Positions 1 to 7,119 are shown, counted from the first letter of the stretch. The stretch: DNA of 9,911 nucleotides from an uncultured Clostridia bacterium (GCA_937934385.1 CALGZV010000383.1:1-9911); one strand, 5' to 3'. Notes: a model not told the origin generated them from the sequence alone. Translations and numbers: made by a program.

Positions 1-177
1 TGCATTTGCAGGCTGTTTTTAATGTACTTTGTTTTTATATCGGGAAAAAATTTCCCTTATTTCCCGGTAAATTTACAATAAATATGGATATTCTTTTGTT
101 TTATTGCTATTTTTTTATAATAAGTCCGGCAGGTTCCACTATATTTTTATGTCTTTCACTTAAAGGAAACTTACGGG
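1..177. other. Left-edge intergenic DNA
   Basis: No gene seen. An inverted repeat CGGGAAA (41-47) and TTTCCCG (60-66) with a 12-bp loop, and TGCATTTGCA at 1-10, are the only structures. Neither is followed by a T-run, so a terminator is not supported. Confidence 0.4.
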
Positions 178-303
178 TTAAGTAATACTTATATATTCTC
201 CTCGAAGTGAAGGACCGCCGTGTTCAACAATACTTTTAAGTTCTTTCTCTCCCCGCTTTTCCCAAAGTGCGTGTAAAAATTTATTACAGAAAAATTCGGT
301 CAC
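178..303 (-). CDS. Possible small ORF or coding remnant downstream of thrS (41 aa, GTG start)
   Basis: On the minus strand a frame runs from a GTG at 301-303 to a TAA at 178-180. It ends in a plausible soluble, charged tail (…SLRGEYISIT). The same frame stays open upstream for about 19 more codons, back to a TGA near 361, with no ATG in that stretch; the only usable start is the GTG, behind a weak AAAGG. The residue mix looks protein-like (FLHALWEKRGEKELKSI), but I do not recognise a family. It overlaps the hairpin proposed as the thrS terminator, which argues against a real gene. It may be the decayed end of an older gene or chance. Confidence 0.2.
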   Translation of the reverse strand: MTEFFCNKFLHALWEKRGEKELKSIVEHGGPSLRGEYISIT

Positions 304-327
304 ACCTTTCAGGAAAACGAGGACCGA
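289..327 (-). terminator. Candidate intrinsic terminator of thrS
   Basis: Read on the minus strand, about 65 nt after the thrS stop, TCGGTC (327-322) can pair with GACCGA (301-296). A nested CCT/AGG mini-stem lies in the intervening 20 nt, and the outer stem is followed by ATTTTTC. The stem is short and its loop large, so this is a weak call. It is the only hairpin-plus-T-run I see after the gene. Confidence 0.4.
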
Positions 328-392
328 GTCAGCATAGCGGTAAGCGAAAACTTCTTTATCTCAAGATATGGGACACACAGTATCCATTTTTA

Positions 393-2249
393 TTACTGTT
401 TTTTAAGCTTTATTTCTTCGTCGCATCTCGCAATAAATTCATCTACGGACATGCTTCCGAGGTTTCCCTCCCGGCGTGAACGAATCGTTACCTTTCGCTC
501 GTTTGTCTCATTATCACCGATAACAAGCATATACGGAACCTTCTGAAGCTGTGCTTCGCGAAGCTTAAAGCCGAGCTTTTCGCTTCTGTGATCCGATTCA
601 ACGCGAAGTCCTGCGGAAACAAGACTGTTTTCGATCTCATTACACCAATCAATATTTCTTTCGTTTATCGAAAGAATCTTGACCTGAACAGGATTGAGCC
701 AAAGCGGGAATGCGCCTGCATAATGTTCGGTAAGGATACCGATAAAGCGCTCAATGCTTCCGAAGATGACACGGTGTATCATAACCGGACGGTGGCGCTC
801 GTTATCCTGTCCGACGTATGTCAGATCAAAGCGCTCGGGCATCTGAAAATCAAGCTGTATAGTTCCGCACTGCCATGTTCTGCCGAGAGAATCTTCAAGA
901 TGGAAGTCGATCTTCGGACCGTAGAACGCGCCGTCTCCCTCATTTACGGTATACGGCTTGCCGTTATCTTCAAGCGCTCTGCGAAGCGCGTTTGTAGCCA
1001 TATCCCACTGCTCGTCGCTGCCCATGGAATCTTCCGGACGCGTAGACAGTTCAAGAGAATATTTGAATCCGAATACACTGTAGAAGTTATCTATCATACG
1101 CATTACGCCGAGAATCTCACTCTCGATCTGATCAGGAGTCATGAATATATGCGCGTCGTCCTGGGTAAAGCAGCGCACGCGCATAAGTCCGTGAAGCGCT
1201 CCTGACAGCTCATGGCGGTGAACAAGCCCAAGCTCCGCCATACGCTGCGGCAGATCGCGGTAAGAATGAATGCAGCGCTTATAAGCGAGCATTCCACCGG
1301 GACAATTCATCGGCTTTATCGCAAAATCCTGATCGTCTATGACAGTCGTATACATATTATTCTTGTAATGATCCCAATGTCCCGAGCGTAGCCAAAGATC
1401 CTTATTGAGCATGATAGGAGTTCTTATTTCCTGATAGCCGTTTTTGCGGTGTTCCTCTCTCCAAAAGTCTTCGAGCAGATTGCGAAGCACCATTCCTTTC
1501 GGCAGGAAGAACGGGAATCCCGGTCCTTCATCATATATATCAAACAGATCAAGCTCGCGGCCGAGCTTACGGTGGTCGCGTTTTTTAGCCTCTTCAATCC
1601 TCTCAAGATATGCTGCAAGCTCATCCTTTTTCGGGAAAGCTATACCGTAAACGCGCTGAAGCATCTTATTCTTACTGTCGCCTTCCCAGTAAGCTCCGGT
1701 ACACTGGAGAAGCTTGAACGCTTTAACAGCACCCGTCGAAAAAAGATGCGGTCCTGCACACAGATCGACAAATTCTCCCATTTTGTAGAAAGAGATATCT
1801 TCTCCCTCAGGCACGCGTCCGATAAGCATTACCTTATAGGGCTCTCTTTTCTCTTCCATCAGCTTTATTGCCTCGTCCCGCGGAAGTACAAAACGCTCCA
1901 TCTTTGCGTCTTCTTTAACGATCTTCTGCATCTCTTTTTCGATCTTTTCTATAATGTCGGGAGTGAACGATACCTCCGAGTCGATATCATAATAAAAACC
2001 GTTATCTATTGACGGACCGATAGTCAGCTTTGCGTCGGGATAAAGACGCTTTACGGCTGCGGCAAGAATATGCGAAGCTGTATGCCAGAATACTTTTTTC
2101 CCTTCAATCTGTTCGAATGTCAGAGCTTCCACTAACGCACCGTCAGGAACCTCACGCGAAAGATCAACCGTCTCGCCGCCGACTTTAGCCGCAATCACAG
2201 TGCGGTTCATCTGCCCCGCATCTTTGATAATTTCATAAGCTGTTTTCAT
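393..2249 (-). CDS. thrS: Threonyl-tRNA synthetase (618 aa)
   Basis: Class II aminoacyl-tRNA synthetase that activates threonine with ATP and charges tRNA-Thr in the cytoplasm. Layout: a short N-terminal TGS-like piece (residues 1-48); an editing domain with HTASH (H57, H61) and CAGPH (C164, H168), the paired metal/hydrolysis motifs; the catalytic core from about 225 with NCPGG (C316), motif 2 VHRHELSGALHGLMRVR (R345), DDAH (H367) and VMIHR (H492), so the three zinc ligands C/H/H are intact; motif 3 GSIERFIGIL; and an anticodon-binding domain from about 520. The start at 2249 is chosen because AGGGAAGG (2265-2258) lies 8 nt upstream. The longer frame to 2429 runs through the T-box terminator and is not coding. 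At 618 aa it is slightly shorter than the usual ~640; the first TGS strands (typically ~15-20 residues) seem absent. Transcription is controlled by the T-box just upstream. Confidence 0.97.
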   Translation of the reverse strand: MKTAYEIIKDAGQMNRTVIAAKVGGETVDLSREVPDGALVEALTFEQIEGKKVFWHTASHILAAAVKRLYPDAKLTIGPSIDNGFYYDIDSEVSFTPDIIEKIEKEMQKIVKEDAKMERFVLPRDEAIKLMEEKREPYKVMLIGRVPEGEDISFYKMGEFVDLCAGPHLFSTGAVKAFKLLQCTGAYWEGDSKNKMLQRVYGIAFPKKDELAAYLERIEEAKKRDHRKLGRELDLFDIYDEGPGFPFFLPKGMVLRNLLEDFWREEHRKNGYQEIRTPIMLNKDLWLRSGHWDHYKNNMYTTVIDDQDFAIKPMNCPGGMLAYKRCIHSYRDLPQRMAELGLVHRHELSGALHGLMRVRCFTQDDAHIFMTPDQIESEILGVMRMIDNFYSVFGFKYSLELSTRPEDSMGSDEQWDMATNALRRALEDNGKPYTVNEGDGAFYGPKIDFHLEDSLGRTWQCGTIQLDFQMPERFDLTYVGQDNERHRPVMIHRVIFGSIERFIGILTEHYAGAFPLWLNPVQVKILSINERNIDWCNEIENSLVSAGLRVESDHRSEKLGFKLREAQLQKVPYMLVIGDNETNERKVTIRSRREGNLGSMSVDEFIARCDEEIKLKKQ

Positions 2250-2257
2250 TTTTACTA

Positions 2258-2265
2258 CCTTCCCT
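2258..2265 (-). promoter_or_regulatory. Ribosome binding site deciding the thrS start
   Basis: The minus-strand AGGGAAGG sits 8 nt before the ATG at 2249. It lies after the T-box terminator, as required for a gene controlled by premature termination, and so fixes the start at 2249 rather than 2429. Confidence 0.85.
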
Positions 2266-2332
2266 TTCCGGCTGCAGAGCAGCCGCTTATATTCAGGCAT
2301 ATAATTAAAATTTTCACGCCCGCCGGAAAAAC

Positions 2333-2364
2333 AAAAAACCCGACGGCACGTATGCCGTTCGGGG
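2333..2364 (-). terminator. T-box-controlled intrinsic terminator before thrS
   Basis: On the minus strand CCCG plus ACGGCA pairs with TGCCGT plus CGGG across a TACG tetraloop, with one bulged A. The stem is followed at once by TTTTTTG. Its 5' arm is shared with the antiterminator, which makes it the regulated terminator of the thrS T-box. Confidence 0.9.
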
Positions 2365-2522
2365 TGCAGGATCGGCCGCCGCCTGAAGCGACCGTTTATG
2401 CTATGCACGGTTCCACCCGAGCTTTTCACTCATTTTTTTAGCTGTATCGCGGCGTAAACACCGCACACGCGGTGGTACCGGACTTCTCACGTGTACGGCG
2501 CTTTCAGCCTCCGCCGCTCTCT
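2333..2522 (-). promoter_or_regulatory. T-box riboswitch in the thrS leader
   Basis: This leader senses uncharged tRNA-Thr and switches between antitermination and termination. Read on the minus strand it begins with the conserved AGAGAG (2522-2517), the 5' end of stem I. The stem I base can close by pairing GCGG..GG with CC.CCGC. The two tandem ACC codons at 2476-2471, on the 3' side of stem I, are the candidate threonine specifier. A further stem GCGGTG-TTTA-CGCCGC follows. The T-box sequence GGGTGGAACCGTGC lies at 2418-2405. The antiterminator can be drawn exactly: CGGG pairs with CCCG and GTGCA with TGCAC, leaving UGGAACC as the bulge that binds the tRNA acceptor end. That CCCG is also the 5' arm of the terminator, so the two folds exclude each other. 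Stem I is short (about 50 nt), and the antiterminator loop contains an extra GGTCGC/GCGGCC hairpin. Confidence 0.92.
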
Positions 2523-2559
2523 GTAACACATATATTAAGCCGACATGTCCGCATGTAAA

Positions 2560-2568
2560 AGTATATCA
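2560..2568 (-). promoter_or_regulatory. Possible proximal extended -10 promoter for thrS
   Basis: The minus-strand TGATATACT fits an extended -10 element (TGn plus TATACT). It would place the start point about 30 nt before the conserved AGAGAG of the T-box, which is a usual distance. No recognisable -35 box lies at the proper spacing, so it competes with the stronger distal promoter at 2694-2722. Confidence 0.35.
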
Positions 2569-2600
2569 CCCTCCGCAGTCCTGACTGTATGTGACAGGAC

Positions 2601-2629
2601 TTGACAAATGCGAAAAAATATGATATAAT
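2601..2629 (+). promoter_or_regulatory. Consensus sigma-A promoter reading right
   Basis: TTGACA (2601-2606), a 17-bp spacer and TATAAT (2624-2629) match the housekeeping consensus perfectly, and the spacer ends in TATGA as in an extended -10. The predicted start is near 2636. The only gene downstream on this strand begins at 2990, giving a leader of about 350 nt. It points directly at an equally good promoter on the other strand (2694-2722). Confidence 0.85.
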
Positions 2630-2635
2630 AATAGA

Positions 2636-2989
2636 GTATATAGAAAGCTACACAAAAAAAACAACTACCCTACTATAAAACTTTGTAGCATGAAGTATAT
2701 CATAAATCATTCTCTTTGTCAATAGCTTTTTCAAAATTTTTCCGATTTTATGAAAAGATACATACATGCCTTTATTTATTATGTAAAGCATCAGGAGTAC
2801 GGCTCTTTTTCAGTGTCTGTACTTTCAGTTAGTATACGGACAAAATGCAACCCGCATGTATGCAGCCACCGTGCGCGGTTTTATATCCTCACCGCGGATA
2901 AAAACACGCTCTTTTTATTTATTTGGAAAAGAAGGTTACCCGGCAACACTAAACCGGTTCGGTAATCGCAAAGTACAACCTTTGCAGAA
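2636..2989 (+). other. Long untranslated leader before the 338-aa gene
   Basis: About 350 nt lie between the predicted start point and the first codon. I see no credible gene: the open frame at 2750-2965 lacks a ribosome binding site and looks random. Near its end are two adjacent hairpins. The first is TTACC-CGG against CCG-GGTAA (about 2935-2967); the second pairs GCAAAG with CTTTGC (2968-2985) and stops four bases before the ATG. ACCG-tgcg-CGGT followed by TTTT (about 2868-2883) could be a weak attenuator. No known riboswitch class is recognised. Confidence 0.35.
2694..2722 (-). promoter_or_regulatory. Strong sigma-A promoter reading left to the thrS T-box
   Basis: On the minus strand TTGACA (2722-2717), 17 bp and TATACT (2699-2694) form a near-consensus promoter with the same TATGA ending of the spacer. 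The predicted start near 2687 would put about 165 nt before the T-box proper. That stretch includes the opposing promoter at 2601-2629. Confidence 0.8.
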
Positions 2990-4006
2990 ATGGAATTGTA
3001 TATTATGGCGGAAGCAAGAAAAACAAGAAGCGGAAATATAAAGCTTGATTCAGGCAACATACGGTACAACGATTACATGCGTACACTTCTGGCGGAAGGA
3101 ATGCGTATAGGCGCGATAAAACAGAGCGACTGCGAAAAACTGTCCGCAGCTCTTACAGAAATATTACGGGAAATATTATGCGAATACATTAAATCAGAGA
3201 CGGTGTCTGCAGGCAGCAGCGAGGACGCTCCTGAGCTTCTGCGCTCGCTCATTTTTATCATAGATACATATCTTATCTCACTCGGAGATCACTCCGCCGC
3301 GCTGAAAAAACTCCGTTCTGTAAGCACCGACAATATGCGTATGATGAGAACGGAAGGCATAAAAGCCCTGCGTGTTCTCCAGTGCGAAGCACTTAGCATA
3401 TGTGCTAAAATAAGAACACATCTGACGCAGAATGCAGATACTCTGTATGCAGATACGATCGAAGAATGTCATAACGATATTCTCGGATATGACAGTTCGT
3501 TCCTGCCTCCCGCTATCGGAGACGAGCCTAAATATCCCACTGCTGTACATTTCAGTTTTATCGGCGGTATAAAATATCTCCGCCGCTATATGCTGTGCCT
3601 TTCATATGAAAACGATTTTATCTGCTCATACGGAGAAAATACCTTTGAAAATATTACCGTGCTTATCACAGGCGGTGATAAACAAAGCACGCCGAAACCG
3701 GCAATAAACATTTACAGGTACGCCCTTGTCGGCGCAACAATTTCCGCCTGTCTCGGAAGAGAAAACATAATACCGGTTCTTACATACAATGACTGTATCG
3801 AATTCCGCAAGCTGTCCCAGACGATGAGCGATACTCAGCTTTCAGAATGGCTCGAAAATGCCGCCGGAAAACTTCCGCACGGTAACCGCGAATATAATCT
3901 GTATGTCATTCGCTCGATAATGCAGGAGCTTCTGTCTGCCATTCATTCGGACAGTTTCAAAGCGATCGCCGCTGTAACCGACTCCAAAGAAGAAAATGCG
4001 GGATAA
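2990..4006 (+). CDS. Conserved-type hypothetical protein, 338 aa (possibly DUF6179-like)
   Basis: A long plus-strand frame with coding-like composition, no signal peptide and no membrane segment, so probably cytosolic and largely helical. An N-terminal block TRSGNIKLDSGNIRYNDYMR (13-31) is followed by helices. A middle part has LLRSLIFIIDTYLISLG (83-99), NADTLYADTIEE and GYDSSF, then IKYLRRY and ENDFI (194-211). The C-terminal third (235-320) is a mixed region ending in a charged tail. From memory the order of these blocks resembles DUF6179 proteins of Clostridia, but that is unverified and gives no function. The start is uncertain: neither ATG 2990 nor the in-frame ATG 3005 (MAEARK…) has a good Shine-Dalgarno site. 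A weak GGA, about 10 nt upstream, slightly favours 3005. It stands alone, converges with prkC, and is presumably driven by the promoter at 2601-2629. Confidence 0.85.
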   Translation: MELYIMAEARKTRSGNIKLDSGNIRYNDYMRTLLAEGMRIGAIKQSDCEKLSAALTEILREILCEYIKSETVSAGSSEDAPELLRSLIFIIDTYLISLGDHSAALKKLRSVSTDNMRMMRTEGIKALRVLQCEALSICAKIRTHLTQNADTLYADTIEECHNDILGYDSSFLPPAIGDEPKYPTAVHFSFIGGIKYLRRYMLCLSYENDFICSYGENTFENITVLITGGDKQSTPKPAINIYRYALVGATISACLGRENIIPVLTYNDCIEFRKLSQTMSDTQLSEWLENAAGKLPHGNREYNLYVIRSIMQELLSAIHSDSFKAIAAVTDSKEENAG

Positions 4007-4074
4007 ATTATATTCAGGTTAATATGTTCTGCGTATAAATAGATTTGAACCGCAGAGCAAATAATCAGAGCAAG

Positions 4075-4114
4075 AAAAGCATCGGACACGGCAATACCGT
4101 ATCCGATGCTTTTT
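4075..4114. terminator. Bidirectional intrinsic terminator between the 338-aa gene and prkC
   Basis: AAAAGCATCGGA pairs perfectly with TCCGATGCTTTT. After one C/A mismatch, ACGG pairs with CCGT around a CAATA loop. The stem ends in four A on one side and five T on the other, so it gives hairpin plus T-run for transcripts from both directions. It sits exactly between two convergent genes. Confidence 0.93.
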
Positions 4115-4142
4115 CATTTCTTGTCTATTCTGTATTCGTGCT

Positions 4143-5873
4143 TCATGAACCGGCTTTTTTTCCGTCTGCCACACTGCCGATACATATTGTAAAATCAATT
4201 TTTGTTCCGACAGGCACCTCAGAGCCTATAGCTCTGCTCTGTGAGGTTATCTCCCCTTTAAGATAGAGATCGGTATACTCATAGCTTATCTTTCCGTAAT
4301 CAAGACCGAGCTTTTCCAGAGTTGCCGCCGCCTTTTCTTCATTAAGTCCGAGGAACTGCGGCACTGTAACTTTGGGCGGCTCTGCAGGACCTATACTGTA
4401 ATAAAGTTTAACGGTATCGCCTCGTTTTACCGTACTTCCTGCCGGAGGATCGGTACGGAGCGCGTAGCTCTGCAAAACAGTATCGTCATTTTCCCCGATC
4501 TCCTCGACCTTTAAACCGAGCTTCTGAAGTTCAAGCTTTGCAGTACGGTATTCGATAATCGAATAATCACTGAGTTCTATACTTTCCGCTCCGCGGCAAA
4601 CAGTTATTTTTATATCGGCAAGCTGCTCGCCCTTTTTCACCTTTCGCTGAGAGTCCGCCTCCGGCGACTGAGAAAGAATATATCCGGACTCATGGTCGGC
4701 GTTATATTCCTCAACGACTTCTATTCTGAAATATCCCTCTTCCGATATCTTCGCCGCAAGCTCATCATTATAAACACTACCGATCAACTGAGGAATCTTT
4801 ACACTGACAGACTGATCCTGATTGCTTTTGTCCATAAAGTTCATGATCATAGTTATACCAGTTACTATCATAACAAGTAAAAATGCGCTCATGACTCCGG
4901 CAATAATCGGAAGCATAGATCTGCTCTGCTTACGCGAAGAATTCTGACCGGCTTTTTTCTTTCCGGATCCCTTTTTCTCCGGCTTGCGCTGAACTGCCTG
5001 AAGCTGCCCCGTAGTATGCTGCTTGAATCCAAAAGCGGGATCATCGCGCATCCGCAGCACATAATGAAGCATCGAAGATGCATTCTGGAATCTTTTCTCA
5101 GGATCTTTTTCCATAGCGGTAAGTATCATCGCCTCGACTCCTGCCGGGATTTCCGGAACCAGTTCCCTGGGAGGACGCGGCTTATCATTTACCTGCATCA
5201 GCGCAACCGATACCGGACTGTCTGCGATAAACGGAAGCTTTCCGGTCGCCATTTCATACATTACGACTCCGAGAGAGTAGATATCGCTGCGCGGATCTAT
5301 CTGTTTTCCGCTCGCCTGCTCGGGACTTATATAATAAACGGTTCCGATCGCCTTATCGGTAACCGTCACAGTTTCGGCATTCTGAAGCTTGGCAATGCCG
5401 AAGTCCATCACCTTTATTCTGCCGTTTTTAAGAAGCATTATATTCTGAGGCTTTATATCACGGTGGATGATTCCCTTTGAGTGTGCGTGTTCAAGCGCGC
5501 GGAGAACCTGAGCAGAATAGTTAAGTATCTCCTTGGGCGGCAGCGGTCCGCGCTGATTCATATAATTCTTCAGCGTAATACCGTCAATACGCTCCATTAC
5601 TATGTATTTCAGATTGTCTTTTACAGACACGTCATAAATACTGACAATATTCGGATGCGAAAGCATTGACACAGCCTTTGATTCATTAATAAACCGTTTT
5701 ACCGCCTGCATATCGCCGGATATATCTTCCTTGAGCATCTTAACGGCAACAGTTCTCTTCATAACAGTATCGACCGCTTCAAAAACGACTGCCATACCTC
5801 CGACGCCGATTATTCTGACTATCCGATACCGGCGGTCAAATATCTGACCAACGTACTTATCGTAAATATCCAT
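4143..5873 (-). CDS. prkC: PASTA-domain membrane Ser/Thr protein kinase (576 aa)
   Basis: Hanks-type kinase that phosphorylates proteins on Ser/Thr and senses muropeptide or lipid II through its extracellular part; in the family it governs cell-wall synthesis, growth and spore germination. The kinase domain (about 14-275) is complete: glycine loop GVGGMA (23-28), VAVK (K45), alpha-C glutamate in FINES (E64), HRDIKPQN (137-144), DFG (157-159), activation loop with several Thr (T168, T170, T172) and SPEQASG. A basic juxtamembrane stretch (about 297-319) precedes one membrane helix (about 320-346). Three PASTA repeats follow (about 359-428, 432-496, 501-566). Start ATG 5873 has AAGGAA about 10 nt upstream. 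It is the last gene of the rlmN-prpC-prkC operon, 56 bp after prpC, and ends at a strong terminator. All catalytic residues are present. Confidence 0.96.
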   Translation of the reverse strand: MDIYDKYVGQIFDRRYRIVRIIGVGGMAVVFEAVDTVMKRTVAVKMLKEDISGDMQAVKRFINESKAVSMLSHPNIVSIYDVSVKDNLKYIVMERIDGITLKNYMNQRGPLPPKEILNYSAQVLRALEHAHSKGIIHRDIKPQNIMLLKNGRIKVMDFGIAKLQNAETVTVTDKAIGTVYYISPEQASGKQIDPRSDIYSLGVVMYEMATGKLPFIADSPVSVALMQVNDKPRPPRELVPEIPAGVEAMILTAMEKDPEKRFQNASSMLHYVLRMRDDPAFGFKQHTTGQLQAVQRKPEKKGSGKKKAGQNSSRKQSRSMLPIIAGVMSAFLLVMIVTGITMIMNFMDKSNQDQSVSVKIPQLIGSVYNDELAAKISEEGYFRIEVVEEYNADHESGYILSQSPEADSQRKVKKGEQLADIKITVCRGAESIELSDYSIIEYRTAKLELQKLGLKVEEIGENDDTVLQSYALRTDPPAGSTVKRGDTVKLYYSIGPAEPPKVTVPQFLGLNEEKAAATLEKLGLDYGKISYEYTDLYLKGEITSQSRAIGSEVPVGTKIDFTICIGSVADGKKAGS

Positions 5874-5929
5874 AATTCGAATTCCTTATTTCAATTTATT
5901 TAATACATTAACGCCGTGCGCAATGTCTG

Positions 5930-6982
5930 TTAAATCATACAGCCGAACTTTACAAGAAACGCCGTAATATTGTCGCCGCCGCCGTTCTCATTTGCAGCAT
6001 CAATCAAATGCTCAACCTTTTCCCGAAGCTCAGTCTCAGCCTCTTCCTCATTCTGCGAATCGAAGCTGCCCCCCAAAACAGTATCACATATATCAGATTC
6101 ATCGACATATCCCGTGAGTCCGTCCGAACACAAAAGAAGATAAGACGGCTTTTCAGTAACATGAAGCACCGATGTATCAGCTTCCACCGCACTTTCATTT
6201 CCGACAGCACGTGTTATGATGTTACGGTACGGATTTGTCCTGGCCTCCTCCGGCGTTATCTGCCCTATATCCACCAGATACTGAACATATGAATGGTCAT
6301 GAGTGAGCTGTGTCATCTCGTTTCCGCTGAAGTAATATATACGGCTGTCTCCTATACCCGCTATAAACACACAGTCGTCTACCGTCAGCGCGGCAACAAG
6401 TGTAGTTCCCATACCCGAAAGCCCGCTGTCATTCTGAGATGCCTCATATACCTCACGGTTTGCAGCATTTGCTGCATCCTTCATAAGCCGCTCAAGCGGC
6501 GTTATAACTATAGTTTCATCTGACTCTTCGGCATACTCATCCCCGCTTTCACGCACATCTTCGCTGCCATTGCCGCTTCCGCCGGATTCGTTTACAGAGT
6601 CTGCACAACCGGAATATTCCTCCACAGTATCGGAGACGCCCTCCTCCGGTGCAATTTCTGCACCTTCAACCGTCTCATACCCATATGCGTCTTCTGAGTG
6701 AATATCAAATTCAACCGTTTCTGCATAAAGTCCGAGAGAATCTGAATCTTCAGGCAAAACAAGTCTTCCTGTATCGCGGTCAATAAATTCTCCGAGAGCA
6801 TTTCCGATATACGATGTAAAAGCCCTGACCGCCATTTCACTCGCAATATTTCCTCCTTTTGCGCCGCCCATACCGTCACATACGATATATACTTCGGCAT
6901 TTTCGGCTATTTTAAGATAACCGAAGGAGTCCTGATTGTTCTGCCGGCGCATTCCGACATCACTTAATCCATAGAAAACCAT
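5930..6982 (-). CDS. prpC: PP2C-family Ser/Thr phosphatase with acidic insertion (350 aa)
   Basis: Mn/Mg-dependent phosphatase expected to reverse phosphorylation by the kinase encoded just downstream. PP2C motifs in order: NNQDSFG (D18), VCDGMGG (D36), GMGTTLVAAL (190-199), GDSRIYYF (211-218), LTHDHSYVQ, the NIITRAVG block (254-261), LLLCSDGLTGYV (D287) and GGGDNITAF (D337). All metal-binding aspartates are kept. Relatives are usually about 240-260 aa. The excess here is one insertion between DGMGG and GMGTT, roughly residues 74-160, with 27 Asp/Glu and a single Arg (R144) between 78 and 157, rich in Ser/Gly and without predicted hydrophobic core. No signal peptide or membrane helix, so cytosolic. 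The Shine-Dalgarno site is poor: AAAGGG lies about 16 nt before ATG 6982. It sits 137 bp after rlmN and 56 bp before prkC. Confidence 0.95.
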   Translation of the reverse strand: MVFYGLSDVGMRRQNNQDSFGYLKIAENAEVYIVCDGMGGAKGGNIASEMAVRAFTSYIGNALGEFIDRDTGRLVLPEDSDSLGLYAETVEFDIHSEDAYGYETVEGAEIAPEEGVSDTVEEYSGCADSVNESGGSGNGSEDVRESGDEYAEESDETIVITPLERLMKDAANAANREVYEASQNDSGLSGMGTTLVAALTVDDCVFIAGIGDSRIYYFSGNEMTQLTHDHSYVQYLVDIGQITPEEARTNPYRNIITRAVGNESAVEADTSVLHVTEKPSYLLLCSDGLTGYVDESDICDTVLGGSFDSQNEEEAETELREKVEHLIDAANENGGGDNITAFLVKFGCMI

Positions 6983-7119
6983 AGAAAATAATCATGCCCT
7001 TTCTCTGAAGAATACATTCCCCGATTCATCCCGAACTAAAAAAAAATTCAAGATTTCACTGCCATTATTATAATGAAAATATTCTGAAAATATAACATCA
7101 TATAATACCGTACTGAATA
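6983..7119 (-). other. AT-rich spacer between rlmN and prpC
   Basis: This gap is wide for operon neighbours. On the minus strand it holds a TATAAT inside CATTATAATAATGG (near 7070), but no convincing -35 box at 16-18 bp, and an eight-T run with no hairpin before it. A secondary promoter for prpC-prkC is possible but not supported strongly. No small gene is visible. Confidence 0.3.

Noticed and set aside
41..66. CGGGAAA/TTTCCCG inverted repeat as a terminator
   Set aside because: Seven-bp stem with a 12-bp loop and no following T-run on either strand.
267..479. 70-codon plus-strand frame at the thrS 3' end
   Set aside because: Overlaps the thrS C-terminus antisense and has no ribosome binding site.
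588..1205. 205-codon plus-strand frame opposite thrS
   Set aside because: It lies wholly antisense to the well-supported thrS gene; the peptide has no recognisable domain and the frame has no ribosome binding site. The same applies to 1449-2012.
2637..2700. Invertible promoter switch between the two convergent promoters
   Set aside because: The inverted GCTACA sequences are only 6 bp and the surrounding match is poor; known invertible switches need longer repeats and a recombinase.
2750..2965. 71-codon plus-strand frame in the leader of the 338-aa gene
   Set aside because: No Shine-Dalgarno site, unbalanced composition; treated as untranslated leader.
5016..5480. 154-codon plus-strand frame opposite prkC
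   Set aside because: Antisense shadow of the kinase domain, with random-looking His/Arg-rich translation.
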